22,920 nt of DNA from positions 1 through 22,920 of IMG/VR virus record IMGVR_UViG_3300009026_000067, one strand, 5' to 3'. The DNA comes from a virus. A model generated the notes under the pieces. The model did no database searches. It had not been told where the DNA came from and worked only from the letters and a program-made list of their open reading frames with translations. This document shows, in pieces, positions 14,823 to 21,861 of this stretch; the first letter of the stretch is position 1, and the number at the start of each line of letters is the position of its first letter. The position numbers were made by a program, and so were the translations under genes.

Positions 14823-15279
14823 CGGCGATCGCCTCCCTCTGCCTGTCGGTCCACGTGTACGGCGACTGCTCGGAGTAGCCGAACGGCTCGCCCTTCGAGA
14901 CGCCGCTCGAGCTCGGCGCGTCCTGGCGCAGCGGCAGCTCGAAGAGGCCGGTCTCGCTGTTCGCGGCCTCGAGGATCTCCGCCTTCGCGGTCTCGGCCGC
15001 GTTGGGGATGAGCCCATCCTGCTCGGCCGACGGGTTGAAGCCGCGCTTCAGGTACGCGTCGAGCGTCACCAGGTCGACGATCCAGCCGACGGCAGCGTCG
15101 GGCGGGCTCGAGCTCGAGAACGGCACCGCGTACCGCTTCGCGAGCCGCGCGTTCATCTTGCCCTCGTGGTAGGCGATGCGCGCGACGATGAAGCCCGGGT
15201 AGTGCTCCTCGAGCCAGTCGACATCCTCGCTCGGCATGATCGAGCGGGTGCGGAAGCCGCCGAGTTCGAGGATGGCCAT
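14809..15279 (-). CDS. DUF1320 / Mu gp36-like head-tail connector (156 aa)
   Basis: ATG 15279 has only a weak ribosome-binding site (GAAAG) and lies just after a strong hairpin. The protein starts with a helical segment typical of adaptor proteins (SEDVDWLEEHYPGFIVARIA, 17-36) and continues with MNARLAKRYAVPFSSSSPP, then VGWIVDLVTLDAYLKRGFNP (64-83), the AxxYLxRG-type element of gp36-like proteins that build the ring under the portal. The C-terminal 40 residues are extended and polar. Placement right after the capsid gene is the same as in Mu-like phages. Confidence 0.75.
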   Translation of the reverse strand: MAILELGGFRTRSIMPSEDVDWLEEHYPGFIVARIAYHEGKMNARLAKRYAVPFSSSSPPDAAVGWIVDLVTLDAYLKRGFNPSAEQDGLIPNAAETAKAEILEAANSETGLFELPLRQDAPSSSGVSKGEPFGYSEQSPYTWTDRQREAIADGEG

Positions 15280-15285
15280 CTTTCA

Positions 15286-15329
15286 CGGGCTCAAGCCCGG
15301 GGCCCTGGTTCTCCAGGGCCTCCCGGGCT
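15286..15329 (-). promoter_or_regulatory. Strong hairpin, possible attenuator or processing site after the capsid gene
   Basis: On the minus strand, AGCCCGG-GA-GGCCCTGG-AGAA-CCAGGGCC-CCGGGCT forms an 8-bp inner stem with a 4-base loop and a 7-bp outer stem, interrupted only by a 2-base bulge (15294-15329). The 3' arm overlaps a second short hairpin CGGGCT-TG-AGCCCG (15286-15299), so the two are mutually exclusive. No U-tract follows, so a plain intrinsic terminator is unlikely. It lies in the one 68-base gap of the cluster, between capsid and connector genes, where it could lower downstream expression relative to the capsid. Confidence 0.6.
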
Positions 15330-15347
15330 GAGCTGCCGCGCCGACGA

Positions 15348-16385
15348 TCAGGCCGCGTTCGGCTCGAAGCGGAAGAAGAGGAACGGGTGCCCGTAGGTCG
15401 CGCCGTTCCGGCCCTTGAACTTCCACTCGAACGCGTCCAGGTGCGCGAGCGTGACGTCATCGACGTGCGAGTAGGTGTTCATCGAGAACGGCTTGCGCTC
15501 GGAGTAGATGAGGCCACCGAGCGTGTCGTCCTCGACGAGCTCGCAGCCGAGGTACCACACGCCGCGGGTCTCCCCGTTGGTGTGGCCGCCCGCAGGGTCG
15601 GCCGTGAGGGCCGCCGCGCTGGTCGCTCCGGTCTCGTCGAACTCCGGATCGATCACCGGCTCCTCGAAGCCGTAGGTGACTTTGATCATGTTCTGCGCGG
15701 TGGCCGTCGAGCTCGCGCGGACGGGGTCCGCGTAGAACTCGGCGCCGAGGGCCTGCACGACGCGCAGACGCTCGAGCTCGCCCGCCGCGACGACGCGCGG
15801 CTTGAGCTTCCGGTAGAGCCCGTCCGGCGCCTTGATACCCGCGATGAGCCGATAGGCCCGCGCGAGGTTCGAGGGCGAGAACGGGAAGTCGTAAAAGAGG
15901 TTCGCGTAGGTCCCGCCGCTCGCGCCGATGTAGTGATTCACCGGGTGCGCGGTGTTGAAGAACGAGAGACCGTCGTAGCAGAGGTTCGTCTTCCCGTTCT
16001 TGATGAGCGACGTCGCCTGGATCTGGGGCCACTCCGCGGCGTAGCCGCCGATCTGAGTCGCCCACTGACCAGCGCGGTCGAGCGCGGAGCTGTCCTCGAT
16101 CTCGTCCTCGTCGAGGCGGAGCGCCGTGCCGAAGCGTTCCACGAGGATCTCGTGGTGGACCTCGGTGATGTCCTCGTAGTCGTAGTTCCCGCCGTTGCCG
16201 ATCGGCTTGATCTTCGCCGTCTGCAACATCCACTGCAGGATCTCGCGCTTCGACGAGGCGGTGCGCTTCTTCATGAGCCGCTCCCACCACTTCGCTTCGC
16301 GCCGGCGGCGCCACGCATCGGTGAGGAGGTACTCGATGTTGTCCTCGATCCGTCGGATGACCTGGGGAGTGATGACGATGTTCAC
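15348..16385 (-). CDS. Major capsid protein (Mu gpT-like, 345 aa)
   Basis: GTG 16385 is preceded by GAGAAAGG about 9 bases upstream. The order of features is that of the Mu gpT head protein family: an N-terminal ITPQVIRRIEDNIEYLLTDA, then HHEILVERFGTALRLDEDEI (77-96) followed by EDSS, the helix WATQIGGYAAEWPQIQATSL (108-127), and the very typical CYDGLSFFNTAHP (about 136-148). These fit the HK97-fold capsid subunit. The end carries beta-type sequence with an aromatic FLFFRF. No N-terminal delta domain is obvious. The scaffold gene is two genes upstream. Confidence 0.9.
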   Translation of the reverse strand: MNIVITPQVIRRIEDNIEYLLTDAWRRRREAKWWERLMKKRTASSKREILQWMLQTAKIKPIGNGGNYDYEDITEVHHEILVERFGTALRLDEDEIEDSSALDRAGQWATQIGGYAAEWPQIQATSLIKNGKTNLCYDGLSFFNTAHPVNHYIGASGGTYANLFYDFPFSPSNLARAYRLIAGIKAPDGLYRKLKPRVVAAGELERLRVVQALGAEFYADPVRASSTATAQNMIKVTYGFEEPVIDPEFDETGATSAAALTADPAGGHTNGETRGVWYLGCELVEDDTLGGLIYSERKPFSMNTYSHVDDVTLAHLDAFEWKFKGRNGATYGHPFLFFRFEPNAA

Positions 16386-16405
16386 GGGTCGTTACCTTTC
16401 TCCGC

Positions 16406-17365
16406 TCAGGCGGCCTTCGGGACGTATTCGAGGAAGACGCCTTCGACGATCACGTCGTCGGTGCCGAGCAGCCCGTCCGTCGGCTGCATCGTCAGCGTCA
16501 GGGCCGCCGCCCCGGCCGGCACGTCCGCCGCAGCGATCGTGCGCGACACCAGCTGGACCGTCTTCGCCGCGGCGTTGCCGGTCATCGCCGTCGAGGCTCC
16601 GCCCGCGTTCGCGTCGGCGTCGTGGAGCTCGCCCACGGTGTTGAAGTAGGCCGCGAACGTGAAGGTGACCGCGTCGCCCAGCGTGGCCCCGGACTTGGAC
16701 GCGATGACCTTGAGGACGAGCGCCTGGGTCGGGTCGCGATCACTCGGGAGCGGGACCGAGGTCAGCACCTCGTCGGGCGTGGCGTGGTTGTTCCACCGAA
16801 GGCCGAAGGCCTTCGAGTTGGCCAGGTTGAAACCGGGGACGGTGCTCGCGCCGTCCACGAACTTGGCGAGGGGGTCGCCGTCCGCGTCGACGAACGACGC
16901 GATCGGGATCGGGATCGCTCGGGTCACGCCGCACGCGACGTTGAGGCCCGGCTCAACGAGCACGAGGGCGTCGTCGAAGCCCCACACGGTGCCGCCGACG
17001 GAGCGACCGGAGCCGTCCATGCTGACCGTGTTGTTGTCCTTGACGAAGCACCGCTGACCGATGTCGGTCTCGGCGACGGGGGTCGTCGCGTCGTTGACGA
17101 GCTTGAGGCACTCGAAGTGTCGGTGGAAGAGGACCTCCACCTTCTTCGCGCCGGCGGCGCCGCCCGTGTTGTCGACCGTCTCACCGAAGCGGCCGATGAT
17201 GAGCAGGTTGCCCGCGGCCGTGCCCTCGACGACGAGCCCCTTGTTCGTCCCCGACAGCGCGATCGCCGCGATGCAGCCCTTGAGCGCCTTGAAGTTGGCG
17301 CCCATCTTCATCTTCAGCCGATCGAGGGTCTTGAACCCGCTCGGGAAGTCCTTGGTGGTGGCCAT
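16406..17365 (-). CDS. Capsid decoration / head-associated protein (319 aa)
   Basis: The frame may begin at GTG 17368 (overlapping TGA) or at the adjacent ATG 17365; the latter is preferred because GGAGGTGA is correctly spaced. Residues about 30-115 have alternating beta and Gly-rich sequence (LVVEGTAAGNLLIIGRFGET, EVLFHRHFECLKL, ETDIGQRCFVKDNNTVSMDG) that resembles capsid cement proteins of the DUF2190 kind. Residues about 200-319 form a second beta domain (LVLKVIASKSGATLGDAVTF, VIVEGVFLEYVPKA), so it is about three times the length of a simple decoration protein and may project from the capsid. It sits directly before the capsid gene. The role is inferred from composition and context. Confidence 0.6.
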   Translation of the reverse strand: MATTKDFPSGFKTLDRLKMKMGANFKALKGCIAAIALSGTNKGLVVEGTAAGNLLIIGRFGETVDNTGGAAGAKKVEVLFHRHFECLKLVNDATTPVAETDIGQRCFVKDNNTVSMDGSGRSVGGTVWGFDDALVLVEPGLNVACGVTRAIPIPIASFVDADGDPLAKFVDGASTVPGFNLANSKAFGLRWNNHATPDEVLTSVPLPSDRDPTQALVLKVIASKSGATLGDAVTFTFAAYFNTVGELHDADANAGGASTAMTGNAAAKTVQLVSRTIAAADVPAGAAALTLTMQPTDGLLGTDDVIVEGVFLEYVPKAA

Positions 17366-18183
17366 CACTCACCTCCCGTCTGCGCCGCGGCGGCCTTGAC
17401 GACCTTGGCGGGCGCGATGTTCGAGATCGTGAGGCGGCCCGTCGTGGGGTCGCGTCCGATCGCCTGGGTCGGCACCGGAGCGAGGCCCATCCGACGGTCG
17501 ACCTCCTGGATGGTCGGGTCGACCGACATCTGCCGGCGAGGGCCCTGAGCGGGCGCGGTGTTGCGCTGCGCGGCCGGCGTCGAGCTCGGAACGGTCGTCG
17601 CGATGTAGCCGCGGACCTGCTCGTACGAGAGCGTCTGCGCGAACTTCTTCTGCGCCTCGTTCAGGCTCGAGCCGTGGAGCTCGATGTACTGGTCGACGCG
17701 GTAGCGCTCGAACTCACCCCGCGTGACACCGGCCGGCGGTGCCGCCGTGGTCGACGGAGCGGAGGGCGTCGCGGCCGCTCGGGTGTGGGCCTGCGCTGCC
17801 GAGGCCGGCGCGGGAGCGCCGCTCGTGAGCGTCGCCAGGTAGGAGCGCACCGCCGCGGGCGCGAGCGTGAGCGCGAAGCGACGCTGCTCGTCGTTCAGGC
17901 TGGCGCCGTGCTGGTGAACGAGCTGCTCGGTCTGGAGCTGCTCGAACTCCTGTCGAGAGACCGCGCCCTGTGCCGTCGGCACGGCGCGGGCCGCTCGCGG
18001 CTCTTCCGCCGGAGGCGCCTGCATGCGCGGCTCCTCGGGCGGGGGCTGCTGTGCGGCCGGTGGTGCGGCGCCCTCGCCGCCTCCGCCTCCGCCGCCGCCC
18101 TGCAGCTTCTTCAGGTAGTCCTTGGCCGCCTCGGGGTCCGACTCGAGCAGCGCGAGCAGCGCCGCGATCACAGCAGGGTCCAT
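17365..18183 (-). CDS. Nested scaffold-like protein from an internal start (272 aa)
   Basis: An internal ATG at 18183 within the gene at 17365-18609 is preceded by GAAGGAGAGGAAG, the best ribosome-binding site of the area, so this part is likely also made alone. It starts MDPAVIAALLALLESDPEAA, a short helix, then a poly-Gly run and Pro/Ala-rich linkers. Two homologous 44-residue blocks follow, then an end domain with DPTIQEVDRRMGLAPV. The low-complexity, helix-linker composition suits a scaffold. In Mu, the scaffold Z is likewise an in-frame product nested in the protease gene I, so the arrangement is a functional parallel even though the protease domain here is of another class. Confidence 0.7.
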   Translation of the reverse strand: MDPAVIAALLALLESDPEAAKDYLKKLQGGGGGGGGEGAAPPAAQQPPPEEPRMQAPPAEEPRAARAVPTAQGAVSRQEFEQLQTEQLVHQHGASLNDEQRRFALTLAPAAVRSYLATLTSGAPAPASAAQAHTRAAATPSAPSTTAAPPAGVTRGEFERYRVDQYIELHGSSLNEAQKKFAQTLSYEQVRGYIATTVPSSTPAAQRNTAPAQGPRRQMSVDPTIQEVDRRMGLAPVPTQAIGRDPTTGRLTISNIAPAKVVKAAAAQTGGE

Positions 18184-18609
18184 CTTCCTCTCCTTCGTCC
18201 GCCCTCCGGCGGTGAAACGTTCACGCGCGCGCGCCGCCATGGCCCGCGCGATCTGGCCCCTCCGGGCCGCAGTCTTCGCGTTCGTGATCGCCTCGGCGAT
18301 CGCCCAGACCGCCTGCTCCTCGGCGGCGATCTCGGGCTGGGTGTTCCCGGAGAACGGCGCGAAGTGGAGGTGGACGAGCTCGTGCACGAGCGTCTCCTCG
18401 ACCGACGGATCGTTCTCCGTCGCGGGCGTCTCCGGGTCACGGATCTGGATGCGCGCGCGCTTCGCGTCGACCAGGTGCGAGCACAGCCCGTGCACCGGGT
18501 AGCCGCTGGAGGTGCAGAGGTTCGGCACGTACGAGACCTCGATCCGCCAGTCGAGGAGCCGTAGGTCGCGCTGCAGCTCGGCGAGGAGGGCGATGAGATC
18601 GGGCTTCAT
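17365..18609 (-). CDS. HExxH metallopeptidase domain fused to scaffold-like region (414 aa)
   Basis: ATG 18609 overlaps the portal stop (ATGA). Residues 1-130 form a zinc-metallopeptidase-like domain: LDWRIEVSYVP (19-29), a strand RARIQIRDPE (51-60), the helix ETLVHELVHLHF (72-83) with HELVH at 76-80, and downstream glutamates at 97-98 as candidate third ligand. The pattern resembles SprT-like or small phage-borne zincins, not the serine prohead proteases of Mu gpI or HK97. Residues 143-414 are the scaffold-like region with Gly8 at 171-178 and a duplicated 44-residue segment. By position it takes the place of the protease/scaffold gene. Whether it cleaves head proteins is unknown. Confidence 0.8.
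   Translation of the reverse strand: MKPDLIALLAELQRDLRLLDWRIEVSYVPNLCTSSGYPVHGLCSHLVDAKRARIQIRDPETPATENDPSVEETLVHELVHLHFAPFSGNTQPEIAAEEQAVWAIAEAITNAKTAARRGQIARAMAARARERFTAGGRTKERKMDPAVIAALLALLESDPEAAKDYLKKLQGGGGGGGGEGAAPPAAQQPPPEEPRMQAPPAEEPRAARAVPTAQGAVSRQEFEQLQTEQLVHQHGASLNDEQRRFALTLAPAAVRSYLATLTSGAPAPASAAQAHTRAAATPSAPSTTAAPPAGVTRGEFERYRVDQYIELHGSSLNEAQKKFAQTLSYEQVRGYIATTVPSSTPAAQRNTAPAQGPRRQMSVDPTIQEVDRRMGLAPVPTQAIGRDPTTGRLTISNIAPAKVVKAAAAQTGGE
17593..17958 (-). repeat. Duplicated 44-residue protein segment in the scaffold-like region
   Basis: Residues 218-261 and 296-339 align without gaps: SRQEFEQLQTEQLVHQHGAS / TRGEFERYRVDQYIELHGSS, then LNDEQRRFALTLAPAAVRSY / LNEAQKKFAQTLSYEQVRGY. Shared positions include EFE, the HGxSLN core, Q, FA, TL, VR and YAT-like ends. 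The copies are separated by a 34-residue Ala/Pro linker. Two helices joined by HGxSLN are likely in each. The copies sit at 17827-17958 and 17593-17724. Confidence 0.85.
18076..18099 (-). repeat. GGC/GGA trinucleotide tract coding for Gly8
   Basis: Eight consecutive GGC or GGA codons form a short, nearly perfect trinucleotide tract in the linker of the scaffold-like protein. Such tracts are prone to expansion or contraction by whole codons, which would change only linker length. Confidence 0.7.
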
Positions 18610-20210
18610 GCCGCCGCCTTCGCCTGGCGGATGGGGCGCCAGCGCTTGTGCCAGATCAGGTTGCCGTCAGCGTCGCGCTCGCAGTCCGCGTCGACCTCGA
18701 CGCCGCACTTCGGGCACCGGTTCGTGTGGCCGTGCCAGCACGCGTCGGCCTCGAGCTCGGTCATGCGAGCGGCGAGCCGTGCCGCCGCGTCCTCCGTGAG
18801 CGGCTCATCCTCCTCGGGCGCGTACGCATCGGGAGGCTCGGTCGCGCCCGGGAGCGGGGCGCCGGTGTCGTTCGCCGGCGCGATGGTCGCGCCTGGGACG
18901 ACGGTCGAGATCGCCTGCTCGACGACCTTGATCGGAACGGCGAAGCGAACCGCGAGCTCACGGACGTCCACCTCGATCCCGTGAGCCACGAGGGACGTCG
19001 CCAGGTCGGTGATCGCCTTCGCGGCAGCCGAGAAGGCGTCGGCCTCCTCCTTCTTCGACGTCGGCTTGCGCGTGTCCCACACGACGCGCGCCTTCCTCGG
19101 GTTCGCGACGCGCCCCTCGAGGAGGAACGGGAGGATCTGCGCGCTGCAGGTGTTGCCGAGCTTCTTGCCGTCGCCCTCGATGAGGTCGCCGCGGATCGTC
19201 GCGTGGATGTCCGCGTTCGCGAACCCCGTGCCGCCCGTGGTGGTCACGACCTGGCCGGCGAGCGAGATCATGAACTCCTGGTTCGAGTCGCTGATCGTCT
19301 CGCGGAAGCTCTCGTAGCCGCGGCCGTTGCTCTCGAGGAGCTTCACGTCGTATCCGGGCAGCATCCCGAACACGGTGTTCATCCCCCAGGCCATGACCTT
19401 CTGGAACCAGGTCTGCCGTTGCAGCTCGGTCGACCCTTGCGGAGCGACCGCGACGCGCGCCGGGTGCGCCAGCTTCGCGTTCCAGTTCTCTCGATAGAGC
19501 ATGGCGTGCTCCTTCGAGATCGCGGCCCGCGCCAGGCACTGCCACAGCCCGCGGTTCCACGGCTCCTGCCGACCGCCCGGAAGATGCAGAACCCACCGCC
19601 CATCCCCTGGCGTGACGAGCTCGAGGCCGTGGACGGTCTGGTAGTACCAGCGGTCCTCCCACCATCGATAGATCAGGAACTCCGGGTCGAGCCGCACGAG
19701 AACCGGGTGGTCGAGCCCTTCGACGTCGATGAGCTCGGCGATCCCCGCGCCGCAGACAATGCCGTCGGCAGCCAGAAGCTCGAGCTCGGCGTCGGGGCAC
19801 GCGCGCTCGAAGAGCCCAGGCTCGCCCTCGGAGCCAGCGAGGAGCGCCCGCGTCTCGTCGTCGCCGGTGAACTTCTTCGGCAGCCGCACGAGGCCCCCGG
19901 TGCGGGTTCCGAGGAGCCCCTGCACGGTTCCGTCGCTCGCGAGCCAGCGGTAGATCCGCCCTACCAGCGAGAGGTCACCGGAGCCAGCACGGTGCTTCGC
20001 CGTCTCAACGTCGCTCTGGATCCATCGCGTGACCGTCTGCGGCTGACGGCTCGAGCGCTTCTTCTTCCGGACCGGTCGCTTGATGACGACGGGAGCGGAG
20101 GCGGCCGCGTCGGTCGGCGCGGGCGGGAGAGCTGGAACCGCCGACGGCACCGCCGAGGAGACGCCGAGGTAGAGCGCGAGCGCGCTCGCGGCGCGGCGCA
20201 TGAGGCTCAC
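18606..20210 (-). CDS. Portal protein (DUF935 / Mu gp29-like) with Cys-rich C-terminus (534 aa)
   Basis: GTG 20210 overlaps the terminase stop (GTGA); ATG 20201 three codons in is an alternative. After a low-complexity, Ala/Pro-rich N-terminus of about 45 residues, the core matches DUF935 portals: VTRWIQSDVETAKHRAGSGD, GLLGTRTGGLVRLPKKFTGD (about 99-118), a long aromatic region DPEFLIYRWWEDRWYYQ, then DSNQEFMISLAGQVVTTTGG (about 311-330) and FANADIHATIRGDL. These form the dodecameric ring for DNA entry. The C-terminus has C491, H493, H495, C499, C502 and C510 in CWHGHTNRCPKCG and beyond, a likely zinc-binding knuckle that is not part of the core family as I know it. Confidence 0.85.
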   Translation of the reverse strand: MSLMRRAASALALYLGVSSAVPSAVPALPPAPTDAAASAPVVIKRPVRKKKRSSRQPQTVTRWIQSDVETAKHRAGSGDLSLVGRIYRWLASDGTVQGLLGTRTGGLVRLPKKFTGDDETRALLAGSEGEPGLFERACPDAELELLAADGIVCGAGIAELIDVEGLDHPVLVRLDPEFLIYRWWEDRWYYQTVHGLELVTPGDGRWVLHLPGGRQEPWNRGLWQCLARAAISKEHAMLYRENWNAKLAHPARVAVAPQGSTELQRQTWFQKVMAWGMNTVFGMLPGYDVKLLESNGRGYESFRETISDSNQEFMISLAGQVVTTTGGTGFANADIHATIRGDLIEGDGKKLGNTCSAQILPFLLEGRVANPRKARVVWDTRKPTSKKEEADAFSAAAKAITDLATSLVAHGIEVDVRELAVRFAVPIKVVEQAISTVVPGATIAPANDTGAPLPGATEPPDAYAPEEDEPLTEDAAARLAARMTELEADACWHGHTNRCPKCGVEVDADCERDADGNLIWHKRWRPIRQAKAAA

Positions 20211-21835
20211 CGCAGACCTCCGCCGTAGGGAGAGATCTCGCCGACCCTGTCGTCGAGGTCCTCTTCAGCGTACGGGTCGTACGGCTTCGCCGCGGCCGTC
20301 GGCGCGTCGTTCTCCGGCAGCAGGACCATCGGCTCCCAGCACGAGAGCAACCACGCGTCGGCGCGGTCGGTGGACCGCCCAAGCGCCTTGCGCAGCTCGA
20401 GCTTCGGCGTGACCTTGCGCGTGCCGCCGACATGGTCGTGCCAGCTCGGAGCATGAATCTCGCGCGACTGCTTGGGGTCTGCCATCAGGGCGCCGCCGTC
20501 GCGCAGCCAGTCGCGCCCGTTCGCCCACAGCTCGTCGCGCACCCGGTCGTAGCGCGTCGGCTCGCGGGTTGCTCGCTCGCTCGCCCGGACGCGCACGAGG
20601 TGAAAGTCCTCGGGGTTCTTGTCCAGGTGCTCGGAGAGCAGCTGGTAGACCTTGAAGCCGAGACCCTCAGAGTCGACGATGACCGCCGGCTTCTCGCGCG
20701 GGCGACGCAGGTCACGCAACACGACGAGCAGCTCCTCGACGATGCGGTGCGCGTCGAGCCCGCGGTGCGGCACAATCGCGATCTGCTTCTTGCCGCGGCG
20801 AGCGGCGAAAAGCGTCTCGTCGGAGGCGTCGCTGTCACCGGCTGGGTCGACGCCAATCCGCAAGGGCCCCTCGGCAGGCGTGTCCTCCCAGCGCGACTCG
20901 GCCTCGGTGATGAGGTGGAGGGAGCAGACCTTGCCCTCCTCGTGCGTCGCGAACTGACCGCGGACGCGGACGGCGTAGAACGCGCTGTCCTCGCCGTACT
21001 CCGACTTCATCTCGTCGATCCAGTTCCGACCGGCGAGACCGCGGATCGGCGTGCCCTTGCCCGTCGCGTTCGGCGTCTCTTCGCTCGAGATCGACACCGT
21101 CCGGTAGAAGTCCGCCTTCCCGTGGAACGCGTCGAAGAACCGGCCCTCGTTCCGGGTGGGGTTCGAGATCATGACGACGCGACCACCGCCGGCGCGATTG
21201 CCCTCGATCGCCTCGAAGATCTCGTCCGCGATGCCCGACGCTTCGTCGACCAGGTAGAGCAGGTTGGCGCCCGAGATGCCCGCCACCGCCTCCGGCTCCT
21301 TCGCGGTGAAGCCGACGATCTCGCGTCCGTCCTTCGCCTTGATGCCGCTGCGGGCGAGCTCGCGGACCTCGCCGTCGAGCGGGACCAGCGCATTCCGGTG
21401 GAGCCGCTTGATCTCGCGGTAGATGATCCCGTCGACCTGCCGCGACGTCGTCGCGGTGATGCAGACGCGGGAGTCAGGGAACGAGTGGAAGTGCCACAGC
21501 CCGAGCCCCGCGAGGGCGGTCGACTTGCCGCACTTGTGCCCGCTCGTCGCCGCTACGCGCTCGTGTCCTTCCGCGGCCTCGAGCAGCTCGACCTGCTTCG
21601 ACCACGGCTCGATGCCGAGCACTTCGCGGAAGAACCCGACGGGGTCCTTCTGGTATCGCGTCGATGGCCAGGTGATCGTCGGCTTCGCCTGCGCACGCCG
21701 GGCGACGTCCCGAAGACGCGAGAAGGCCGAGCGCGCCGACACCGTTTGGTGCCGGCGACGCTCGACCTCCTGCATCGTCGCCGCGCTTGCCACCTTGCCC
21801 GTCAGAGGGTGGCGGACGCGCCCGACCGCACGCAC
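20207..21835 (-). CDS. terL: Terminase large subunit (542 aa)
   Basis: GTG 21835 directly follows an in-frame TAA and has AAGGGC about 8 bases upstream; ATG at 21775 would remove 20 residues. The ATPase domain has a Walker A SGHKCGKST at 98-106, Walker B LLYLVDEAS at 192-200 with D197 and catalytic E198, and the coupling motif ISNP at 223-226. The nuclease domain shows RIGVDPAGD (326-334) with D330, VIVDSEG (385-391) with D388, and a terminal acidic pair in STDRADAW (488-495, D490 and D493). It translocates DNA into the prohead and cuts it. Gene order terS-terL-portal is conserved. Confidence 0.95.
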   Translation of the reverse strand: MRAVGRVRHPLTGKVASAATMQEVERRRHQTVSARSAFSRLRDVARRAQAKPTITWPSTRYQKDPVGFFREVLGIEPWSKQVELLEAAEGHERVAATSGHKCGKSTALAGLGLWHFHSFPDSRVCITATTSRQVDGIIYREIKRLHRNALVPLDGEVRELARSGIKAKDGREIVGFTAKEPEAVAGISGANLLYLVDEASGIADEIFEAIEGNRAGGGRVVMISNPTRNEGRFFDAFHGKADFYRTVSISSEETPNATGKGTPIRGLAGRNWIDEMKSEYGEDSAFYAVRVRGQFATHEEGKVCSLHLITEAESRWEDTPAEGPLRIGVDPAGDSDASDETLFAARRGKKQIAIVPHRGLDAHRIVEELLVVLRDLRRPREKPAVIVDSEGLGFKVYQLLSEHLDKNPEDFHLVRVRASERATREPTRYDRVRDELWANGRDWLRDGGALMADPKQSREIHAPSWHDHVGGTRKVTPKLELRKALGRSTDRADAWLLSCWEPMVLLPENDAPTAAAKPYDPYAEEDLDDRVGEISPYGGGLR

Positions 21836-21861
21836 TTACGAAAGCCCTTACAACTTACGAA
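21831..21861 (-). repeat. Repeated motif TCGTAAGT at packaging gene junctions
   Basis: In the terS-terL gap the minus strand has TTCGTAAGT twice (21834-21842 and 21853-21861), 19 bases apart. A third related copy, TCGTAAGTGCG, lies at 22875-22885 over the kinase start and is identical over 11 bases to the copy at the terL start (21831-21841). The motif is A/T-richer than its surroundings. It contains the TAA stop and, in two copies, the GTG start, so coding constraint explains part of the likeness. Confidence 0.45.

Noticed and set aside
14823-15017. N-terminal extension of the gpG-like gene to position 15017
   Set aside because: The extension is an Arg/Ser/Pro shadow of the gp36-like gene, and ATG 14822 has a proper ribosome-binding site.
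15286-15329. Intrinsic transcription terminator after the capsid gene
   Set aside because: The hairpin is strong but no run of U follows, and the genes downstream are needed together with the head genes. Attenuation or RNA processing is more likely.
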